Below are positions 49,559 through 59,271 of a stretch of DNA of 64,000 bases, one piece after another. Position 1 is the stretch's first letter. Every line of letters begins with the position of its first letter. Source of the DNA: Rebecca billardiae RCC1528. Its lineage: Eukaryota > Haptophyta. The notes beneath the pieces were generated by a model, which had not been told where the DNA came from, made no database searches, and was given only the letters and a program-made list of their open reading frames with translations. The DNA lies in NCBI GenBank assembly GCA_965240325.2, contig OZ251223.1, forward strand, positions 992,001 to 1,056,000. The letters are read 5' to 3'. A program made the position numbers and the translations under genes.

Positions 49559-50542
49559 ATGGCCGCCCTCTTCTTGACCACCATGAGTCTTTCCGCGGCG
49601 AGCATGCACGGGGCGCGCTTCGCGAGCGCGCGCGGGGCGCTCCCGACGAGGAGTGCCGTGGCGCGCAGCAACGTTGACATGGCCGCCGCCGTGCCGCCGA
49701 TTGGGGCGCCTGTCACTGAGCTCATGGCCAAGCACCGGCCCGCGCTGGACGAGCTGCTCGCGCGCACGGCTGACGCACGTGCCGCCGATGAGGCCGGCGG
49801 ATGCGATGAGGTGTGGACGCTGCGCTTCGTGCTTGATGAGCCCGATGTGGGGGTGGCCGAGGCGAGCTTGCGCAACGTCCTCGCTTGGCGAGCCGGGGAG
49901 GGCCGCGCCATCGTGCGCGCGGCCGCCGACGCGATCAGTGCCGCCACAGCCGGAGGCGCGTGGGACAACGAGGCCGTCGTGTCGCGCGCGCCGCACGCCG
50001 AGCGCGTGCGTCCGTACATTGGTGCGGCGCAGGTGCAGACCATTCCGTCCAAGGACGGCTCGTACCTCATCTACACGATCCGTGCGTCCGCCATCGACGA
50101 CGTCGGTCTGATGGAGCAGGTGTCGAGCTCCGAGCTGGCGGAGTTCTTCGTGTACGCCAAGGAGGTCAACGCTGTCGTTGCGAACGAGCGCACGCGGCAG
50201 ACGGGGCGGCTGGTGTGCATGGTGACGGCCAACGACCTCACCGGGATCAACCTGTTTGGCGCCGCTGACTTTCGCGCCGCGCTCTCCGCCGCGTCCAAGG
50301 CCACCGCCGATCTGTACCCGGCGACCTCCGGGCCGACCATCCTCCTCAACCTGCCACGACTTCTCGGAGCCCTCGTCAAGCTCTTCACCCCGCTCTTTCC
50401 GAAGGCCGTGCTGGAGCGGCTGCGGTTCGAGTCTGGGCCGCTCAAGGGCGTAAACGACCTGACGCTGCTCCTGCGCTCCGCCAGCGGCGCGGAGCGCGAG
50501 CGCTATCTTGCGGACATCCACGCGACGCTGGGGCTGAGCTGA
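49559..50542 (+). CDS. CRAL-TRIO (Sec14-like) lipid-binding protein, possibly plastid-targeted
   Basis: A single-exon protein of 327 residues. The N terminus (MAALFLTTMSLSAASMHGAR, then Arg/Ala/Ser-rich to about residue 40) looks like a signal-plus-transit leader. A helical CRAL-TRIO-N part follows (DEVWTLRFVLDEPDVGVAEA with LRNVLAWRAGEGRAI). The lipid-binding fold then reads VCMVTANDLTGINLFGA, LYPATSGPTILLNLPRLLGA and LVKLFTPLFPKAVLERLRF, the typical 'P..l..i.iiN.P..f...w...kpfl' layout. These proteins carry phosphoinositides, tocopherols or other hydrophobic ligands; the ligand is unknown here. It is head-to-head with the DUF1640 gene. Confidence 0.82.
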   Translation: MAALFLTTMSLSAASMHGARFASARGALPTRSAVARSNVDMAAAVPPIGAPVTELMAKHRPALDELLARTADARAADEAGGCDEVWTLRFVLDEPDVGVAEASLRNVLAWRAGEGRAIVRAAADAISAATAGGAWDNEAVVSRAPHAERVRPYIGAAQVQTIPSKDGSYLIYTIRASAIDDVGLMEQVSSSELAEFFVYAKEVNAVVANERTRQTGRLVCMVTANDLTGINLFGAADFRAALSAASKATADLYPATSGPTILLNLPRLLGALVKLFTPLFPKAVLERLRFESGPLKGVNDLTLLLRSASGAERERYLADIHATLGLS

Positions 50543-50925
50543 TTCACCCCTGTGCAATGGCGGTGCAGCTGGGAGCCCTAGATCGGTCGTCGTCAGCATG
50601 CTGATGCTGGATTGCTGCTATGTGGCAACGCGGACTCAACTCGTGCCCGTGGACGGCAGCTCCTGCGCAGTTGGCAACACTGGCGGCCTGATCACTCTGA
50701 ACTCTGATGACGGGCGCGCCGGAGTCCCGGGGTACGCGGGACGGGCCGGGGCGGGGCGCGGACCTTGGTCGCTGATGTGATCTCCGTCTTAGACTTAGAT
50801 TTAGGATTCTAGAATTCACCTCAGCTGCTGGTACGATCGACAGTAGTTTGCTAATGATAGATATAGTACCCCCATACTGGTAGAACAAGAGACGCTTCAC
50901 AGCCCAGCTGCAGGCGGCGAGATTC
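50543..50925. other. Intergenic spacer
   Basis: Between the CRAL-TRIO gene and the first copy of the dispersed repeat. No gene recognised. Confidence 0.4.
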
Positions 50926-52349
50926 TTATGGCGGGCCGTAGGTCCGCCCCTTGTAGTGCCCGGGAAAAAGATAAGAAAAAGAAAATGAAAAAAGAAAATC
51001 GCCTCGCAAAGAAAAGAAAATCGCCTCGCTCACTGCCGGGTCGCTTCGCTCACTACCGGGCGCCCTCGCAGCTCCCACTGGGGACGCTCGGCCGAAAACC
51101 ATCTTGGCCATGGCGCGGAGCGCATGGGCCGCGCGCGCCAAATCCAACGCCGGCGCGGACATTGTGAGAGGACTCCCTAGACGGGTTTTCGCCCGATTCG
51201 CGATTGCTGCCCTCGTCGTCTTGCGTGCAGGTCGAACGGGGGCTAAATCGACGCGTTTGGAGCGATACGCTCGGCGCGTCGACACGATCGTGCGACCTGG
51301 GGCGATCCTCGCCGGACGTGCACGTCGAACGCTCGCACCGGTCATAGCATCAAGCGCTGCGCACGATGACCGCTTCGCTCGATTCACCGTCGCGCGTCGG
51401 GCTCGGTGCGGAACGGCCCTCATCACGAGGCGTCTCGCGGGCGGGAAGCGCCATCGCACGCGACGCAAGCTTTGGCGCGGCCTTCTGAACACCATACCGG
51501 ATTACCGGAATCCGCGCACCGGACTCAGTCGTCGCTCGCGGTCCCTCAGCCGAAGCCCACGTCCGGCCTGCATGGCGTCGACGGTGACCAATGCGACGGA
51601 GGCGCAGCGCGAAGCGGCGTACGAGGCGCACCACACGCACCTGCCGGTTCTGCCGCCGTGGCCGGAATCGCGTCTTCGCGAGTCGGCGACTGAGGCGACA
51701 ACGCGCTATAAGCGATCCCAGGTGCGCATCCGCGACGAGATGAAACGTCGCGCGTGCAAGATCGCCGCGCCATCCTTGTCCATGGCACGAGCGCTGCGGG
51801 ACGAGGCCGACGTCGTGAAGCCAGTGGCACATGCGCTGCGCTTCCTGTGCCTGCTCGAGCAGCGCGTGCCCACTGCCTCGATCGCGAGTGGCACACGCTC
51901 TCGCACTGCGCGCGCGCGCACCGCCGACAGCTCCTGATACCGCCGAACGTGCGGGTGCCGGACCTGTCGCGCGAAGCGGCGAGCGCCGACGAGCGCTTGG
52001 ACCTGGACGCGTTGTTGCACAGCGTGGCGGCCGTGACATTGAACCGTCACCGTCAGGCGTCACAAGCAAGCCGCCGTCGCACGCCAATCAGTTGGCAGTG
52101 CGTGCGCGCAGTCGACGGCTCGGCACGATGACGAGTAGCGCAGTGGGTGCACGAATACGCGCGCAATCACACTGTCGGTGAGATCATCAGAGTCATCTGT
52201 CGCGTTATTATTCGTCAGTGAGTCAGGTAGCTCACCATCATCTGTGTGTCGGATTGTTATTCGTCATCCTGCCCGTCATGAAACCGCTAAATAAAAGGCA
52301 CGAACCCGCTGGGGAAATATTGCGACAGCACTGGCACGGCCCGCCGACC
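50926..52349. repeat. Dispersed repeat 'A', copy 1 (left part, split by an inserted element)
   Basis: Begins ATGGCGGGCCGTAGGTCCG and continues through a purine-rich AAGAAAAAG stretch. It matches 57257 onward almost base for base in many blocks, up to AAATATTGCGACAGCACTGG and the insertion point at 52349. The remainder, GACCCCCCCGCCCGCC to GCAGAGTTT, is found beyond the inserted element at 55363-55390. Confidence 0.85.
51104..52131 (+). pseudogene. Degenerate reading frame of repeat A, copy 1
   Basis: A frame from 51104 to ~51870 encodes MARSAWAARAKSNAGADIVR and later ATEAQREAAYEAHHTHLPVL and DEADVVKPVAHALRFLCLLE. It then shifts relative to copy 2 through a 2-base length difference (CCCACTGCCTCGATC against CCCACCCTCGATC), continuing in another frame as LDREWHTLSHCARAH to a stop at 52131. 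Conservation of the same peptide in both copies suggests a former element-encoded protein. I do not recognise a transposase or polymerase motif. Confidence 0.45.
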
Positions 52350-53208
52350 GAGGCCACTCCACCGAAATCGTGCCCGTCCCGGGCTAGCCGCTCCACTGGC
52401 GTCCCGGGCTAGGCCCGGGACGCTCCGAGCGCGTCCCGGGCTAGCTGGCGCAGCGCGAGATAGTATTGAGCTCATAGGCGATGCCGCCGCGCCGCGTGCG
52501 CGCGCTCCGTCTCGCGCTGGCTGCGGCCGGGAGCGCGCGCGGCAAGCCGGCGCGTGCGGTCGGGCACCGGCGCTGAGGTATAGTGTGCCCATCCGCGCCC
52601 TCGGCTTGTGTCTGCGCGCCCTCCTCCGCCGCTGCGGGGCGCGCGTGTGGTCGCGCTGCCTCGCTCTCTGGGCGCACCAAAAGCGCGAGCGCGCAACGGG
52701 TCACATGTGGCGTGTCGGACCCAACGCGTGCTCGCCTGGCGTGGGCTTTGGGTTCGTTATGGCCCTGGTCACGCGCGACGCCGGCCGTGCCCAGCCTTCT
52801 GACCGCGCGCAGCGCGCGTAGCACTGGCAGTCCCAGCTGCAGTCGAGCTGACCCGTCGGGGCTCGGCGGCACCCAGCCACTCGCAGGCGGCCGTGATCAG
52901 TCGACGCGTGAGTTAGACGGCGGCTACACACCAGGCAGGTCGCGCTCTGCCGCGTGCAGGGCGGTTGCACAGCCACAAGTGCCCCCGCGATCGCGGCGCG
53001 CTCGGGTACGAACAAGAGCGCAGTATTTTGTTGCATGCGCGCCGCCGGCAGGTGGCGAGCTGGGCCGTGCGGGTCGGTGTGGCTGGCGGGCGCGCTCGCG
53101 TGCGTGGCATGAGCGAGCGCGCCGCCGCCCTCGCCTGCCGCCCACGTCGCGCGCCGCGCGGCCGCGCGGCCTACGTCGCTTCGGCGCTCGCGCGGCCGGC
53201 AGCTCCCG
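52350..53208 (+). repeat. Left inverted terminal repeat of the 3.0 kb element
   Basis: 859 bases, matched in inverse orientation by the right arm; ends inward at GGCAGCTCCCG. Near the tip, CGTCCCGGGCTAG recurs in both orientations. Confidence 0.9.
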
Positions 53209-54492
53209 ACGGCAGCGTGGCCGGAAGGCGGCACGGGCGCGGCACTGCGCTTGGCTGGCAAATACGCTGCAGTATTCATACATCACCTTGGCATACGGAG
53301 CAGCCAGCTGCAAAGTAGGGCATGGTCACTGCCGTTGCCATGTCGTCAAGCCGTGAGCGCGCAGCAGCGGCATGAGCAATACCGCATGACGAGATGGATG
53401 CACAGCACAGCTACTGTGTACTTTGGCTCTGGCTGGCGGTGGCCGGGTGCGTGCCCAGAGCATGTCAGCTGAGACTGGAACAGCGCTGCATCGTGGTGTA
53501 CCAGTGTTCGGAGGCCACCGTAGATGAGCGGAAGTTGGCTCACACCGGGTGACGGGCCTGTCACGCACAGCCCCAGGCCCTGCCCATCAGCGCGCGCATA
53601 CTGTAGCCGTGGCTCGGCCTTGTCATTGGCTAGCGTATCGTACTTGGCAGCAGCCGAGCACCTCCGTGCACTGAGCTGCGTGTTGCGCCGTGATTTGTGG
53701 ATGATGCGTGATGGCTTCGTCGCACCACGCGTGTATCCTCGCACGGACCCGCCAGATGGGTGCTGCTCCGGCAGCCCCAGCCCGTGACAAGTCGGCACGA
53801 ATGTGCGCATTCGAGGCCTCATCAGGGACTGCTGTATATTCAGTCAGGACTCGCTTGACGCTCCTAAGTAAAGCGCTTTCATCCGGGCTCTTCATCATTG
53901 CCTCCGTCGATTCAACGGACGCCGTGGCCGTGGCAGGTACCAACGTCACAACTGACGCCACCTTAGGCACCATCCCACTTCGCTTAGGGCGTGTGCCTAT
54001 GCGACAGCATCCAGTCGTCTTATGCGTGCGCACGCAGCCGCTCGCAAGCCGAGGCGGTGCCGCTCACTGAGCGTGTGCAGCGTTCGGGCTACGCACCTCG
54101 GTTGTGGCCGACTCTGGCGCAAGTGCAGGCTGCCGTACGCCACTGGGTCTCCGCAACAAGGGCAAGAGGGGCGACGCAACATCTCGGTGCGTGCGCATAC
54201 CTTCTGCTCACGTATGCTGTGATTTGTGACCAGCCATGGGCATTGTCAATCTACCGAGCCCGCAGGGTGAGGTTTGCCGCGGACGACAGTCAGTCAGCCT
54301 GCTGAGCTGTTATTGTACCACCCCAGAATCCGTGAGCACTGCCGGACATCAAGATACGAGCAGACACGTGGCATGCGGGCACTCATAGACGCAAGACCGC
54401 CGGCATCAACCTCTTCACCCGCCGCCCCGCTCGCGAACTAGTAAGGACCAGCTCTTCAGCTGGCCCACGGCAGCCACTGTGTCCGATGTCCA
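53209..54492. other. Central part of the 3.0 kb element
   Basis: About 1.28 kb, lower GC than the arms. Open frames are short (the longest about 136 residues) and show no recognised domain, so no transposase is evident. Confidence 0.5.
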
Positions 54493-55362
54493 CGGGAGCT
54501 GCCGGCCGCGCGAGCGCCGAAGCGACGTAGGCCGCGCGGCCGCGCAGCCGCGCGGCGCGCGACGTGGGCGGCAGGCGAGGGCGGCGGCGCGCTCGCTCAT
54601 GCCACGCACGCGAGCGCGCCCGCCAGCCACACCGACCCGCACGGCCCAGCTCGCCACCTGCCGGCGGCGCGCATGCAACAAAATACTGCGCTCTTGTTCG
54701 TACCCGAGCGCGCCGCGATCGCGGGGGCACTTGTGGCTGTGCAACCGCCCTGCACGCGGCAGAGCGCGACCTGCCTGGTGTGTAGCCGCCGCCGTCTAAC
54801 TCACGCGTCGACTGATCACGGCCGCCTGCGAGTGGCTGGGTGCCGCCGAGCCCCGACGGGTCAGCTCGACTGCAGCTGGGACTGCCAGTGCTACGCGCGC
54901 TGCGCGCGGTCAGAAGGCTGGGCACGGCCGGCGTCGCGCGTGACCAGGGCCATAACGAACCCAAAGCCCACGCCAGGCGAGCACGCGTTGGGTCCGACAC
55001 GCCACATGTGACCCGTTGCGCGCTCGCGCTTTCGGTGCGCCCAGAGAGCGAGGCAGCGCGACCACACGCGCGCCCCGCAGCGGCGGAGGAGGGCGCGCAG
55101 ACACAAGCCGAGGGCGCGGATGGGCACACTATACCTCAGCGCCGGTGCCCGACCGCACGCGCCGGCTTGCCGCGCGCGCTCCCGGCCGCAGCCAGCGCGA
55201 GACGGAGCGCGCGCACGCGGCGCGGCGGCATCGCCTATGAGCTCAATACTATCTCGCGCTGCGCCAGCTAGCCCGGGACGCGCTCGGAGCGTCCCGGGCC
55301 TAGCCCGGGACGCCAGTGGAGCGGCTAGCCCGGGACGGGCACGATTTCGGTGGAGTGGCCTC
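54493..55362 (-). repeat. Right inverted terminal repeat of the 3.0 kb element
   Basis: 870 bases, starting inward at CGGGAGCTGCCGG; about 11 bases longer than the left arm because of an extra GCGCAGCCGCGCG-type piece. Confidence 0.9.
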
Positions 55363-55390
55363 CGACCCCCCCGCCCGCCAGGGCAGAGTT
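55363..55390. repeat. Repeat A, copy 1 (right remnant beyond the insertion)
   Basis: CGACCCCCCCGCCCGCCAGG and CAGAGTTT match 58881-58908 of copy 2 and then diverge, marking the right end of repeat A. Confidence 0.75.
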
Positions 55391-57256
55391 TTTAGTTAGT
55401 GGTGAGCAGCGACGGGCGCTCGCCGAGCGCAGCCGGCCGCCTGGCTGTCTGGCTGGCATCCCGCCGCCCGTCGTCGCGTGCTGGGTGCGCGCCGCGCGCT
55501 CGGAGGTGGACCCGCAGCGTCAGTACGAGCGCGTGCTGTTCGTCGACGCTGCGTGCGGCGGCGGCAATGGCGGCTTCGGCGCGGTGGACGCGGGCGCGGA
55601 CGGCGTGCTGTACGTCGAGTACCGCCACACGCCAGAGCTCATGCTGCTCAAGCGCGCACGCGCCGCAAATTTGCGGGCCAACGTGGGGCGTCTGCTTCGG
55701 AGTAGGCGCGTCGCGAGCAGCGACGCGCCGACAGCCCTAGGCAGGGTGCCGCTCGTGCAGTCGGCGGCCGAGTCCCAGTCGGGAGTGACGAGCGTCCCGG
55801 AGCAGGCCGTAGGTAGACGTCACGGTCGGCCGCGCCGACACGAGTCACGCGCGGTGCGCTCGGCGCGATGCCCCCCGCTTAGGCGGATATCATGAGGTGG
55901 CGGATGGGTGATGAAGACTACTGCTATGAAGGCCAGTCATTGCGCCGCAGGCGCGCTCTGCAGAGCTCTGGGACCACTTCCTGCACTGCGACGGCCTGCC
56001 CGGGCCCGCGGCACGCGCCTGCCGCAGCACCCAATGGGCCTGCGCCCGCCTGCTCAATCGGGGTGCGAGCCCCTTACGTATTTACAGACGGTCTCTGCTG
56101 GAGACCGTCTCTGGGGAGCCCGGCCCAGAGACGGTCTCTGGCCGCCAGCCGCCAAAGACGGTCTCTGCTGGAGACCGTTTTCTCGGTGGCGCCACTGGCG
56201 CGAGCGCTCCCGGGGCTGTGCCGCCGCGGGGCTGCTGGCTCCGTTCGCCGCCAAGCGCCATGCCGGCCCCGCCCTGGAACGGCGCTAGCACACGAGACCG
56301 CGTACAGTACTGCGCGCCGTGGATGCACTACGCAGCAGCTACGCTGTGCAGCGACTCACGCGCTCCAACTTGTGGTGCCACGCGCTTGCGCGCTCGCGCG
56401 AACGCGTGTGTTCGAACGCACCTGTGCTTGCTCGCACGCGAGAGGTCTGACTTGATGCTGACGAGCGTGGTGGCTCATGGCTCGCGAGAGGAGCCACATG
56501 CCACACTCTTTCTCCCCGCCCCCGAGCCCTCTCTCGCGCGTGGCTGTGACAAGTACGCGCGCGCACGTTCTGAGCGCCGCAGCGCAACATGGCGCGCTCA
56601 CTCACACTTCGCGCGCACCGTCTCCTGCCGCAGACGACCAGCCCGTGCGCGTCGCGCGCCTTGCCCGAAAGGTGTGCGAGCAGCTGGCCCGAGCAGATCG
56701 ATCGCCGGGCGCGCCGAGCAGTCTGCGCCCACGCCGCTGACCGGCGTGGGCGATGCAGGTTGGCGGATCACCTTACTGTGCGCTGGCCTCGGCGCAGCAG
56801 CCAAGTTACCCGCGCAGCAGCCCTGGAGGTGCTTGGGGGCGCGCGCTCGGCCGTGGAGGCGCCCGCGCAGGCAAAGTGTATAGCTGAGCAGCCGCGAGAG
56901 AGCGCGCAGCGCCCTTCCATGTCAGGCGCCTCCCTCATAGGCACGTTCAGCACGTCTCGGGGCAGTGCTCGCACCCCCCCTTACGTGTGCCGACACTCGA
57001 CAGTGACAGTGTGCGTCTCTCTCACAGTATTCTGAATTCTTGTATGTAGTAAACTGTACAGCAGTTCAGTTCCGCTACTGATGGTACGATGGTACGACGC
57101 ACAAACACTCATCACCGAATGAAATACTGAAGACTGTACAGTTTACTACTGTAAGAATAAGAGACGCACACAGCTCAGGCAGGCGAGTAATACTAATAAC
57201 GATGAAGACGACACTCTGGTCTGATTGGCTGATGATTGTTGACTTAATCATCGTCG
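55391..57256. other. Unassigned region with a hairpin cluster
   Basis: A frame near 55500-55690 has some coding character on the plus strand (for example QRQYERVLFVDAACGGG) but cannot be extended or identified. The rest is non-coding to my eye. A nested hairpin cluster lies at 56085-56181. Confidence 0.4.
56085..56181. repeat. Nested inverted repeats built on GACGGTCTC / GAGACCGTC
   Basis: GACGGTCTC-TGCTG-GAGACCGTC occurs near 56087-56109 and again, slightly altered, near 56157-56179. Between them GAGACCGTCTCTGGG (56101-56115) pairs with CCCAGAGACGGTCTC (56125-56139). Several alternative foldings are possible. Confidence 0.75.
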
Positions 57257-58908
57257 TCAATATGGCGGGCCGTAGGTCCGCCCCTTGTAGTGCCCGGGAA
57301 AAAGATAAGAAAAAGAAAAAGAAAAAAGAAAATCGCCTCGCAAAGAAAAGAAAATCGCCTCGCTCACTGCCGGGTCGCTTCGCTCACTACCGGGCGCCCT
57401 CGCAGCTCCCACTGGGGACGCTCGGCCGAAAAAGAGTTGCGTCATGGCGCGGAGCGCATGGGCGGCGCGCGCCAAATCCAACGCCGGCGCGGACATCGTG
57501 AGAGGACTGCCGAGGGGGGTTTTCGCCCGATTTGCGATTGCTGCCCTCGTCGTCTCGCGTGCAGGTCGAACGGGGGCGAAATCGACGCGTTTGGAGCGGT
57601 ACGCTCGGCGCGTCGACACGATCGTGCGACCTGGGGCGGTCCTCGCCTGACTTGCACGTCGAGCGCTCGCACCGGCCATAGTAGCAAGCGCTGCGCATGA
57701 CAGCCACCTCGCGTGATCCACCGTCGCGCGTCGGGCTCGGTGCGAGAAAGCCCTCATCACGAGGCGTCTCGCGGGCGGGAAGCGCCATCGCACGCGACGC
57801 AAGATTTGGCGCGGCCTTCTGAACTCGATCGCCGGAATCCGCGCACCGGACTGTCGCGTGCCACAACTTCTCAAGGAACGGGCGCATGCAAATCCGTTTG
57901 CGTACAAGACCCGGTAGCGATCATCTTTCGCGATCGCGGCCAAAGATCGCTCAACCCACGTCCGGCCTGCATTGCGTCGACGGTGGCCAATGCGACGGAG
58001 GCGCAGCGCAAAGCGGCGTACGAGGCGCACCGCACGCACCTGCTGGGTCTGCCGCCGTGGCAGGAATCGCGTCTTCGCGAGTCGACGACTGAGGCGACAG
58101 CGCGATACAACCGTTCCAGGGCGCTCACTCGCAAAGAGATGCAACGTCGCGCGTGCAAGATCGCCGCGCCATCCTCCACCATGGCACGGGCGCTGCGGGA
58201 CGAGGCCGACGTCGTGAAGCCAGTGGCACATGCGCTGCGCTTCATGTGCCTGCTCGAGCAGCTCGTGCCCACCCTCGATCGCGAGTGGCACACGCTCTCG
58301 CACTGCGCGCGCGCGCACCACCGAGAGCTCCTGATACCGCCGAACGTGCGAGTGCCGGACCTGGCGCGCGGAGCGGCGAGCGCCGACGAGCGCGTGCCCG
58401 GTGCGGACATTGGCATCCTGGCGACACACGATCTCAGCTAAATCAACATAGAGAGACAGAGAGACAGAGAGACAGAATTCGGTAGGATGCACTAACTTCC
58501 GGACGACCTGAACAAATGAATCATGACATCACACTCCGCCACAACTTGAACTGTTTTCGTGTTTAGCTCCAAGAACAAACCGTCACCGTCAGGCGTACAT
58601 GAGCACGCCGCCGTCGCACGGCAATCAGTTGGCAGTGCGTGCGCGCAGTCGAAGGCTCGGCACGATGACGAGTAGCGCAGTGGGTGCACGAATACACGCG
58701 CAATCACACTGTCGGTGAGCTCGCACCAGAGTCATCTGTCGCGTTATTATTCGTCAGTGCCGTCGGGTAGCTCACCATCATCTGTATGTCGCATTGTTAT
58801 TATTCGTCATCCTGCCCGTCAATCCGCTAAAAGACGCGAACCCGCTGGGGAAATATTGCGACAGCACTGGCACGGCCCGCCGACCCCCCCGCCCGCCAGG
58901 GCAGAGTT
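57257..58908. repeat. Dispersed repeat 'A', copy 2 (holds the empty insertion site)
   Basis: Matches copy 1 from ATGGCGGGCCGTAGGTCCG to CGCCAGGGCAGAGTTT. It has about 140 extra bases near 58441-58580, including a GAGACAGA run. At 58873-58893 it shows the target site without the 3.0 kb element. Confidence 0.85.
57444..58441 (+). pseudogene. Degenerate reading frame of repeat A, copy 2
   Basis: The first part (MARSAWAARAKSNAGADIVR onward) stops at 57650. A later frame, 57713-58441, carries ATEAQRKAAYEAHRTHLLGL, DEADVVKPVAHALRFMCLLE, DREWHTLSHCARAHHRELL and IPPNVRVPDL in one frame. The latter part is more intact than in copy 1, but the whole protein is broken. Family unknown. Confidence 0.45.
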
Positions 58909-59271
58909 TATCATTTTCGTCAAAGCGACGAGCCTCTATGGTACGTGCTTACGACGTGTTCATCACGTGTGCGATCGAAGGTTCGCCCCCACCCCAGCTT
59001 ACGCCCTTGCCCCGCTGACGCAGTGCTGGTGGGCATCATGATCAACATCATGCATTTAGAGTCTTCTCACCTTCCCCCGCCGCGACCAAAGGACCATATG
59101 GCGGTTGCTTTACCTAAAGCAACCTTATGTTCGCGCGCGAGGCGCATGCAATCTTCGTATTTATCTGACACCGCCGCCCACGGCGCGCGCCTTGGGCAGG
59201 GCAGGGATTGGTTGGGGATCCGACTCGCTGGGGCTACCACCTCGCTTCGAGCTCGGAAAGGGACGCGCACC
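58909..59271. promoter_or_regulatory. 5' region of the LRR-lectin gene
   Basis: Unique sequence between repeat A and the start codon, including ACCATATGGCGGTTGC and a TTTACCTAAAGC block; no defined element. Confidence 0.25.

Larger units (their letters stand above)
52350..55362. mobile_element. 3.0 kb insertion with ~0.86 kb inverted terminal repeats and 5-base target duplication
   Basis: The element begins GAGGCCACTCCACCGAAATC and ends with the exact reverse complement (…GGTGGAGTGGCCTC). The arms at 52350-53208 and 54493-55362 are near-perfect inverted copies of one another. On both sides lies CGACC (52345-52349 and 55363-55367). The second repeat-A copy shows the uninterrupted site with a single CGACC at about 58881-58885, so this is a genuine insertion of 3013 bases. 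The arms carry several CCCGGGCTAG strings near their tips. The 1.28 kb centre has no convincing protein, so this looks like a non-autonomous foldback-type DNA transposon. Confidence 0.9.

Noticed and set aside
52583-55129. Reading frames of up to ~257 residues in the inverted arms
   Set aside because: The same frames appear in both arms because of the inverted repeat; no recognisable domain.
57257-58492. Minus-strand frame of 411 residues over repeat A copy 2
   Set aside because: Copy 1 breaks the same frame, and the plus-strand peptide is better conserved between copies.
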